A stretch of 23,541 bases of DNA. Origin: a virus. How positions within the stretch are numbered: the stretch's first letter is position 1; each line of letters opens with the position of its first letter. Both the position numbers and the translations under genes were made by a program. Of this stretch, positions 12,616-17,282 are shown one piece after another. Under the pieces are notes generated by a model, which was not told where the DNA came from, made no database searches, and saw only the letters and a list, made by a program, of their open reading frames with translations. The stretch covers positions 1-23,541 of IMG/VR virus record IMGVR_UViG_3300028548_002631. One strand, written 5' to 3'.

Positions 12616-12846
12616 ATGATTAATAAAACAGACAATGTAAACAAGCCACCCCACTATAACCAAGGTGGGGTTGAGTGTATTGATTACATCAAACAACAAC
12701 TTGGGGTTAATTTTAAATATTATTTAGAAGGCTCAATGTTGAAGTACAACCACAGATACAAATACAAAGCTGATCCACTGGAAGATTTAAAGAAAAGCCA
12801 ATGGTATCTAAATCGTTTAATTGAGGAGCTATCGAATGAAATTTAA
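12616..12846 (+). CDS. DUF3310 family protein
   Basis: 76 residues with the full DUF3310 pattern: NKPPHYNQGGVECIDYI, then YYLEGSMLKYNHRY, then DLKKSQWYLNRLIEEL. The family is common in phages and is sometimes labelled a nucleotide-kinase-like or SaV-type protein; its reaction is not established. A TTG at 12598 would add six residues but has no ribosome binding site, so ATG 12616 is preferred; neither site has a good Shine-Dalgarno. It overlaps the exonuclease gene by 11 bp, whose GAGGAG lies in its last codons. Confidence 0.87.
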   Translation: MINKTDNVNKPPHYNQGGVECIDYIKQQLGVNFKYYLEGSMLKYNHRYKYKADPLEDLKKSQWYLNRLIEELSNEI

Positions 12847-13612
12847 AGAAGGCGTTTACGAAGATTTATCTTTTAACATATACAACGAGATACCTGCATA
12901 CAGAGCTTCTGATCTCAAGCAAGTAGAACAATGTGTGTACACATGGAAAAACAGATCAGGGTTTTCTGAGTCTCCTGCCTTGTTAGAAGGTCGAGTACAG
13001 CACACAGTGTTTTTAGAGAACCACAAATTTGATGATGAGTTTGTTATTCAACCTATCTTAGATAGAAGAACCAAAATAGGAAAAGAAGCCTACGAAGATT
13101 TTATAGCTACTGTAGGAGATAAAACTGCTATCACACAGGACATGTACGATGTCTGCATGGAGAGAAGAAGCACTGTTGAAGACTTTATACCTAATGGTGA
13201 AAACGATAAGACTGAGCTCACTGTGTGTTACATGTTGCATGGACATCCTTTTAAATCTAGGTTTGATTGGTACGATGGCAAACATGTTTGGGATTTAAAA
13301 ACCTGTCGTGATGCTTCACCTAGAGGCTTTAAACAAGCGATCAATGGGTACAAGTATCATATGCAGGCTTCTCTGTATGTTGATGCCTGTAAATCTGTGG
13401 GATTGCCTGTAGAAGGATTTTCTTTCTTAGCACAGGAAAAGGCTCACCCATATCCTTATGTGGTTTACACCATGTCTGACGAAGCCTTGGAGTATGGTAG
13501 AGCTAAGAACGAGCAGGCTTTGAATACTTTATTGGAAGCAAAAAAGAATAACTCTTACAAGCCTTACAATCTTGATGGCGTGCAAATGGTAGAGCTCACT
13601 GATTTATGGTGA
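12836..13612 (+). CDS. PD-(D/E)XK exonuclease, RecE/RecB-like
   Basis: 258 residues, starting at ATG 12836 behind GAGGAG; a TTG 15 bases earlier is unlikely. It has the layout of phage RecE-type PDDEXK exonucleases: EGRVQHTVFLE with H56, E127 in the TELTV strand, D144 in RFDW, D153 and K155 in VWDLKT, and YHMQASLYVDA with Q177 and Y181, the RecB-family motif. It would degrade one strand of dsDNA to give recombinogenic ends, working with the ssDNA-binding protein two genes upstream. No separate annealase (Redbeta/RecT) is visible. The 3' end overlaps the convergent oxygenase gene by 9 bp, with no terminator between. Confidence 0.88.
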   Translation: MKFKEGVYEDLSFNIYNEIPAYRASDLKQVEQCVYTWKNRSGFSESPALLEGRVQHTVFLENHKFDDEFVIQPILDRRTKIGKEAYEDFIATVGDKTAITQDMYDVCMERRSTVEDFIPNGENDKTELTVCYMLHGHPFKSRFDWYDGKHVWDLKTCRDASPRGFKQAINGYKYHMQASLYVDACKSVGLPVEGFSFLAQEKAHPYPYVVYTMSDEALEYGRAKNEQALNTLLEAKKNNSYKPYNLDGVQMVELTDLW

Positions 13613-14278
13613 TCCATTCTCCATTAACCATTTCATTCTTTTTCGATCATACAACCAAAATACCAACAAATATCTGTCACCCATATCCACAGGTAATCCT
13701 TTGTGCATGTGAGTAAAGCTAGGAAAAATTAGTGCATGACCTGTGGGTAAAGGTGCAACCTCACCATAATTATGAAACTCAGTGCCACCTCCTTCGTACT
13801 TACCAGTGTTCAATGGTATGACCACACTAATGTCTGCTGATTCATCGTGGTGCCAAGCACCTTGTTGCTTGTCTTTTAAATTGTAATTGGCTATTTGCAC
13901 TGATCCTATGTTGGAACAATTGCGTTGCCAAATAGAATAGATGATTGGGTTAAGAACTGTTTGCACCACAAACCACATGTTTCGATAAAGCTCAGGCACT
14001 TGATCTTTTAATACAATCTCAGGTATCTGCCTAAGCTCATCCTCATCATCGTTGGTTTGGAATTTCATTGTTTGGATTTCATCTACTAACATCTTGCAAA
14101 ACTTTCTTCTAAACAATGGCACCTTGTAAATGTCAGGATGTATCTTGGTGATGTGTTTTTTTAAAGGTGTTTCCAACATACGATCTGTGCCATCGCTTGC
14201 TGAAAATTTAGACAGTATAGGCAAAGATTCATCAACTGCTTGATGAGTGCTGTGCATGATTGACCAATGCGATTGCAT
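13604..14278 (-). CDS. 2-oxoglutarate/Fe(II)-dependent oxygenase, prolyl-4-hydroxylase-like
   Basis: 224 residues from ATG 14278; GTG 14314 and ATG 14179 are alternatives and none has a clear Shine-Dalgarno, so the start is unsettled. The iron site is WHHDES (H143 and D145 as HxD), with a distal H192 in HMHKGLPV and R202 in GDRYLLVFW for 2-oxoglutarate. GGGTEFHNY between them is typical of P4H-like double-stranded beta-helix proteins in marine phages. Such enzymes hydroxylate protein or small-molecule substrates; the target here is unknown. The first 40 residues have no family equivalent. It ends the minus-strand small-gene cluster and may be expressed by readthrough from it. Confidence 0.85.
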   Translation of the reverse strand: MQSHWSIMHSTHQAVDESLPILSKFSASDGTDRMLETPLKKHITKIHPDIYKVPLFRRKFCKMLVDEIQTMKFQTNDDEDELRQIPEIVLKDQVPELYRNMWFVVQTVLNPIIYSIWQRNCSNIGSVQIANYNLKDKQQGAWHHDESADISVVIPLNTGKYEGGGTEFHNYGEVAPLPTGHALIFPSFTHMHKGLPVDMGDRYLLVFWLYDRKRMKWLMENGSP

Positions 14279-14332
14279 TGATAACAGGTAGTTATTTAAC
14301 TTATGAATTGTCACATAAGAAGTTTACACGCT

Positions 14333-14506
14333 TTATTCCTCAATAAAAACCATGTAATTGTCATCTTCTAGTTTTAAGATTCCAAGTATTTCTTTGCTCT
14401 TAAATTTTTTGATTGCACCTGCAAACGACTTAGCTTCTACAATAGGAGTAGAAACTTCCATGTCACCATCGTCAGTATTTAAAATAATTGATTTAAGTAT
14501 GTTCAT
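14333..14506 (-). CDS. Hypothetical protein, 57 residues
   Basis: The frame overlaps the stop of the previous gene as ATGA (ATG 14506) and ends at TAA 14333. Sequence MNILKSIILNTDDGDMEVST and onward has a beta-hairpin-like start, then AGAIKKFKSKEILGILKLED, ending in MVFIEE. It reads like a small alpha/beta protein but resembles no family I know. Initiation depends on coupling because upstream bases lack a strong Shine-Dalgarno. It sits between the 50-residue gene and the oxygenase. Confidence 0.62.
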   Translation of the reverse strand: MNILKSIILNTDDGDMEVSTPIVEAKSFAGAIKKFKSKEILGILKLEDDNYMVFIEE

Positions 14507-14655
14507 TTGCCAAATGCCAGTTTGTGTATGATCTCTTCAATCTTACGATATTTCATTTTGTCTTCTTGGGTTTTCTTTTCTTTGTGAAAGATAGGTAAAC
14601 CTTGTTTAGACAAAGCCTCAATAATGATTTCTCTTTCTGTGTCAGTTAGTATCAT
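14503..14655 (-). CDS. Hypothetical protein, 50 residues
   Basis: ATG 14655 to TGA 14503. It is a short, mostly helical, highly charged peptide (TDTEREIIIEALSKQGLP, then KKTQEDKMKYRKIEEIIHKL). No Shine-Dalgarno is visible, and a 12-base gap separates it from the upstream gene. Reading-frame continuity and the ATGA overlap with the next gene favour a real gene. Function unknown. Confidence 0.55.
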   Translation of the reverse strand: MILTDTEREIIIEALSKQGLPIFHKEKKTQEDKMKYRKIEEIIHKLAFGK

Positions 14656-14666
14656 GGGTAAGTTTA

Positions 14667-14858
14667 TTATAAAGTTTTCTTAGGATCAGTGTTAGCCAAT
14701 CGCTCTTGCACATGACTGGTAATGTTTCTGTTGTAATCTCTTTCTTTGCGATCCATGGCATCAGCTTTGTTGCGATAAGAAGCTACAAAAAGGTTTTCTC
14801 CATGTCTGCCATAACTAGGAATGTATTGGTAAACATCGTACATGATTGTGGTTGGCAT
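14667..14858 (-). CDS. Hypothetical protein, 63 residues
   Basis: ATG 14858 follows AGGGG and shares one base with the previous stop (TAATG). Tyr- and Arg-rich, with segments YDVYQYIPSYGRHGENLFVA and NKADAMDRKERDYNRNI, suggesting a two-strand plus helix fold; no family recognised. An ATG five codons in is an alternative start. One of the genes joined by the repeated TAATG module. Confidence 0.68.
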   Translation of the reverse strand: MPTTIMYDVYQYIPSYGRHGENLFVASYRNKADAMDRKERDYNRNITSHVQERLANTDPKKTL

Positions 14859-15334
14859 TATGCTACCCCTCGCTTACCAAAGTTCCATGGAACATTAGCA
14901 TCTTCTGACATTTTAGAACCTGCCTTATCTCTGATTGCGTTTAACAACCAGTAAGCATCTGTGTGTACCCAGTCATGTACTTCGCATGATTGATACTCAA
15001 GACATCTGACCATGTTGTAAATGTCTTCTGCTTTTAGATTACTCATACCCCTTTTATCAATCGTAGAAATATAATCATAATCATTTTGATACGCAATAAT
15101 ATTTTTGCATTTATCTACATAACCCTCATATTCAACCTCTGCTTGTTCTCCATATCTTGCGACTAGGCTTTGTATGTTTGCTAAAGATAATATCTCTATC
15201 AAACTTTCTGCATCACAATCAATTTCTTTTTTAGTGATCTGATTGTATACATGGCTAAGATTACCTTGTTGTGGGTTTGATGCCCACTTGACGATCTCAG
15301 TTATGTGTTGTGGTTCTACTAAATATGCACTCAT
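14858..15334 (-). CDS. Phage hypothetical protein, 158 residues
   Basis: Starts MSAYLVEPQHITEIVKWA, a beginning I recognise from unnamed phage proteins (AYLVxxxHIxxLVxxA). Three cysteine-containing helical regions follow, including VRCLEYQSCEVHDWVHTDAY, where C, C, H and H could bind a metal. The last residues are GKRGVA, with the stop inside the TAATG junction. AAAGAGG precedes ATG 15334. Function unknown; the repeated D and Y residues and C/H cluster are the only hints. Confidence 0.8.
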   Translation of the reverse strand: MSAYLVEPQHITEIVKWASNPQQGNLSHVYNQITKKEIDCDAESLIEILSLANIQSLVARYGEQAEVEYEGYVDKCKNIIAYQNDYDYISTIDKRGMSNLKAEDIYNMVRCLEYQSCEVHDWVHTDAYWLLNAIRDKAGSKMSEDANVPWNFGKRGVA

Positions 15335-15564
15335 TATTTTACCTCTTTAATTTTAATAATTTTAATACTCCATCCATCAGGTGCATACACTGTGTGTGCG
15401 TCACCTACCTCAAGATTTTCTAAATGTTCGATGGTGAACTCGCCTTCTTCATCAATACCCCAGTCACCCTCAATGCCATCATCCTTAAACTCTGCCATTG
15501 TGACTATCTGTGGTTCTGTATCACCATATGATTCTTCATTCCAAACAACTACGAATCTTTGCAT
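15334..15564 (-). CDS. Acidic hypothetical protein, 76 residues
   Basis: Strongly acidic small protein (many D and E) with alternating hydrophobic strands: RFVVVWNEE, PQIVTMAEF, EFTIEHLENLEVGDAHTVY, WSIKIIKI. It looks like a compact beta-sheet and could be a DNA mimic by charge, but no family is recognised. ATG 15564 is preceded by GGAGGAG and overlaps the previous stop as TAATG. Confidence 0.75.
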   Translation of the reverse strand: MQRFVVVWNEESYGDTEPQIVTMAEFKDDGIEGDWGIDEEGEFTIEHLENLEVGDAHTVYAPDGWSIKIIKIKEVK

Positions 15565-15875
15565 TACGCTACTCCTCCATTTTTCATGTGTTCTGTTATT
15601 ACTTTATTAGTGGCTTTTACCAACTTATCAAACAACTCTTGATTGCAAGATATACCAGTTTTAATATCCATTCTTCTACCTTGATACCTTTCGTCATGTA
15701 CACCCTCACCATTCTTCAAGGCTTCAAATATCAAAAACTGATATTGTTTTCCGTATATGGTTTCGTGTTTAGCAATCTCGGTTTTTGGCAAGAGCTTTAA
15801 ATAAGCATCTTCTCCATGTTTGTCAATAAAGTCTTTTTTACTCATCCAGTCTAATTTTTTGTCGTAGTCTTGCAT
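15564..15875 (-). CDS. Hypothetical protein, 103 residues
   Basis: The frame continues upstream to 15959, but ATG 15875 follows AAAGGAGGTAGCG and overlaps the previous stop as TAATG, so I take the shorter form. It begins MQDYDKKLDWMSKKDFIDKH, then GEDAYLKLLPKTEI, a central YQFLIFEALKNGEGVHDERY and a helical KLVKATNKVITEH. No domain is identified. It ends GGVA-stop, giving the next gene its Shine-Dalgarno. Confidence 0.78.
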   Translation of the reverse strand: MQDYDKKLDWMSKKDFIDKHGEDAYLKLLPKTEIAKHETIYGKQYQFLIFEALKNGEGVHDERYQGRRMDIKTGISCNQELFDKLVKATNKVITEHMKNGGVA

Positions 15876-16249
15876 TACGCTACCTCCTTTTTGATAGTAG
15901 GTCTTACTTGAATCTTGCCCAAGTCTTTTAAAAGCTCTTCTGTTTGTTCTAGTCTCCAAGTAGTTCTTGCCTCATACTTATGCTCAAAGACACCTAGCTC
16001 TACCAAGACATTCCAGTGTTTACGAAAGTTTATGTACTTTTGTCTGACAGTCTTTGTGCTTGCTAACTCTTCACCCTCAATAGGATAATGCATTGCTAGT
16101 GCCAACTCATAATCAAGCTGTGCTTTTAAGAACTTAGCCACCTGTGGCAAAAGATTAGTCTCAAATGAGATGACATGAGTTGTGTCACCCATACCAGTGT
16201 TAGACATATCACCACTGGTGGCTACTAAATAAAGTAATTCTTTTTTCAT
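15875..16249 (-). CDS. Hypothetical protein, 124 residues
   Basis: ATG 16249 has AGGAG seven bases upstream inside the previous gene; an apparent extension to 16345 runs through the membrane peptide gene in another frame and is rejected. The N-terminus KELLYLVATSGD is strand-like, followed by helices including LLPQVAKFLKAQLDYELALA, then TWRLEQTEELLKDLGKIQVR. It ends KKEVA-stop, and those codons form the next gene's GGAGGTAGCG module. Function unknown. Confidence 0.78.
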   Translation of the reverse strand: MKKELLYLVATSGDMSNTGMGDTTHVISFETNLLPQVAKFLKAQLDYELALAMHYPIEGEELASTKTVRQKYINFRKHWNVLVELGVFEHKYEARTTWRLEQTEELLKDLGKIQVRPTIKKEVA

Positions 16250-16365
16250 TACGCTACTCCTGTAATTGTGCCAATTAAGGCGATTAATAAAAATGGTACA
16301 GCCAATGCACTGAATACATTGGCTATTGGATTGTGGTAAAACCACATGTCGATTGTGTGTAACAT
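16249..16365 (-). CDS. Single-pass membrane microprotein, 38 residues
   Basis: ATG 16365 is preceded by AGGAGGTAGCG and overlaps the upstream stop as TAATG. The peptide opens MLHTIDMWFYHNPIANVF and continues with a hydrophobic helix (SALAVPFLLIALIGTITGVA), about 22 residues with no charge, so it is almost certainly a membrane segment. It ends TGVA-stop, sharing its last bases with the next ATG. Possible roles include a holin-like, superinfection-exclusion or membrane-signalling peptide, but there is no direct evidence. Confidence 0.72.
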   Translation of the reverse strand: MLHTIDMWFYHNPIANVFSALAVPFLLIALIGTITGVA

Positions 16366-16685
16366 TACGCTACCTCCTTGTCTAAGTTGATCCAATGAAC
16401 AAGATACAACCACTCAGGCTTCTTAGTAGGGTTGTACTCTAAATCCCATGGCTTGTTCATATGCTCATACTTGCTAATGCTGTCACCTTGTTCGATCAAG
16501 CTACCTATGGTTCCTTCTGCTGTCTTCTGTGTCCAACCATTCTCTAAAAGAATGTTTATCATGTCAGTAACCCAAGCATAGTTAGTAGCCTGTTCAGGTG
16601 TCTCTGCTTCTTCCCAAAAATCTCCACCCTCAACATACTCGTTAAGATGTTTGATGGCTTCAATCTGATTCGCTGTATAGCTCAT
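16365..16685 (-). CDS. Hypothetical protein, 106 residues, first gene of its operon
   Basis: ATG 16685 is behind AAGGAG; a longer frame to 16748 crosses the promoter. It is Trp- and Glu-rich, MSYTANQIEAIKHLNEYVEG then FWEEAETPEQATNYAWVTDM, with a probable helical N-terminal half, a central GWTQKTAEGTIGSLIEQGDSI and a Trp/Tyr-rich C-terminus. No family is recognised. It ends DKEVA-stop, the first use of the repeated TAATG junction. It is transcribed from the promoter at 16728-16766. Confidence 0.8.
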   Translation of the reverse strand: MSYTANQIEAIKHLNEYVEGGDFWEEAETPEQATNYAWVTDMINILLENGWTQKTAEGTIGSLIEQGDSISKYEHMNKPWDLEYNPTKKPEWLYLVHWINLDKEVA

Positions 16686-16727
16686 GTTGTCTCCTTTTTT
16701 GTTATTTAATTTATTTCCCATATACTT

Positions 16728-16766
16728 ATTATGCACAATTTTGCACAAAAGTACAACTATTTATAC
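16728..16766 (-). promoter_or_regulatory. Sigma70-like promoter for the 16685-13604 small-gene cluster
   Basis: On the minus strand: -35 TTGTAC (16756-16751), exactly 17 bp, -10 CATAAT (16733-16728), then AAGTATATGG and a leader ending in AAAAAAGGAGACAACATG. Bases 16751-16766 are the fourth copy of the 16-bp upstream element. The -10 and leader are shared with the promoter at 42-79. Confidence 0.75.
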
Positions 16767-16829
16767 ACTTTATTTCATTTATTTTTATTCATTTATTTAG
16801 CCAAATATATATACTTTTTTGCATATTAG

Positions 16830-16835
16830 TATAAA
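16830..16835 (+). promoter_or_regulatory. Candidate -10 box for the ribbon-helix-helix gene
   Basis: TATAAA lies 12 bases before ATG 16848, and there is no Shine-Dalgarno, so the transcript would have a leader of only about five bases. No clear -35 is seen 17 bases upstream; the region is alternating AT. The call rests on the spacing to the ATG. Confidence 0.35.
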
Positions 16836-16847
16836 ATTACAGCCACT

Positions 16848-17045
16848 ATGGAAGAAAATAATAAATTGGAAACAATACAGACAGTTAAATACCCACTAGG
16901 CAGGAAGAGTTTGGCAGTAGACTTAGACACCTACAATATGTTGCAAGAAATTTGTGATGTACAAAGGCGATCTAAGATAGATCAATTGAAGGTGCTAATT
17001 GAAACAGCACACGATCAGTTGGTTGTTGCAGACACTAACTACTAG
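16848..17045 (+). CDS. Ribbon-helix-helix transcriptional regulator
   Basis: 65 residues. RKSLAVDLDTYNMLQEICDV then RRSKIDQLKVLIETAHDQL fits the Arc/MetJ/CopG fold: a short basic-flanked beta-strand that pairs in the dimer and enters the DNA major groove, then two helices. Such proteins are small dimeric repressors. It is divergent from the promoter of the minus-strand cluster, with about 80 bp between the two -10 boxes, so auto- and cross-regulation is likely but inferred. The start is near-leaderless with no Shine-Dalgarno. Confidence 0.75.
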   Translation: MEENNKLETIQTVKYPLGRKSLAVDLDTYNMLQEICDVQRRSKIDQLKVLIETAHDQLVVADTNY

Positions 17046-17282
17046 ATGTTTAATAACATCTTTAAAGGGAAACAGTTACCTGTTTCTTATAAAATTGAAC
17101 ACCCCAACGAAATTGTAGAATTGTTTAGTCGATTAACCTTGCATCATCAAACAGCGTTGATAAGATTGATTTCAAGAAATCTTGTTCTAAAGATAGACGA
17201 TGAAGCTATCATGGGTTATGAAATGAGCTTTGATGTAAAAGGTGCTGTGATTCAAGGCACCATTGACGAAGACTTAACTTAG
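17046..17282 (+). CDS. Hypothetical protein, 78 residues
   Basis: ATG 17046 immediately follows the stop of the regulator gene, with no Shine-Dalgarno, so translation is probably coupled. The protein begins MFNNIFKGKQLPVSYKIEHP, then a helix ELFSRLTLHHQTALIRLISR and a beta-rich end (GAVIQGTIDEDL). No family recognised; a partner or modulator of the regulator is a guess from position. Its last 9 bases overlap the convergent 948-residue gene. Confidence 0.65.
   Translation: MFNNIFKGKQLPVSYKIEHPNEIVELFSRLTLHHQTALIRLISRNLVLKIDDEAIMGYEMSFDVKGAVIQGTIDEDLT

Larger units (their letters stand above)
14856..16380 (-). repeat. Recurring stop-start junction module (A/G)GGAGGTAGCGTAATG
   Basis: The same 3'-end/5'-start linker joins neighbouring genes. 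Copies have the ATG at 16365 (GGAGGTAGCGTAATG), 16249 (AGGAGTAGCGTAATG), 15875 (GGAGGTAGCGTAATG), 15564 (GGAGGAGTAGCGTAATG) and 14858 (AGGGGTAGCATAATG). A looser copy at 15334 reads GAGGTAAAATAATG. The linker is at once the last codons of one gene (ending ...VA-stop), its stop, and the Shine-Dalgarno and start of the next. Confidence 0.85.

Noticed and set aside
15876-16345. N-terminal extensions of the genes starting at 15875 and 16249
   Set aside because: They overlap upstream genes in other frames. The TAATG junction and GGAGGTAGCG sites favour the shorter forms.
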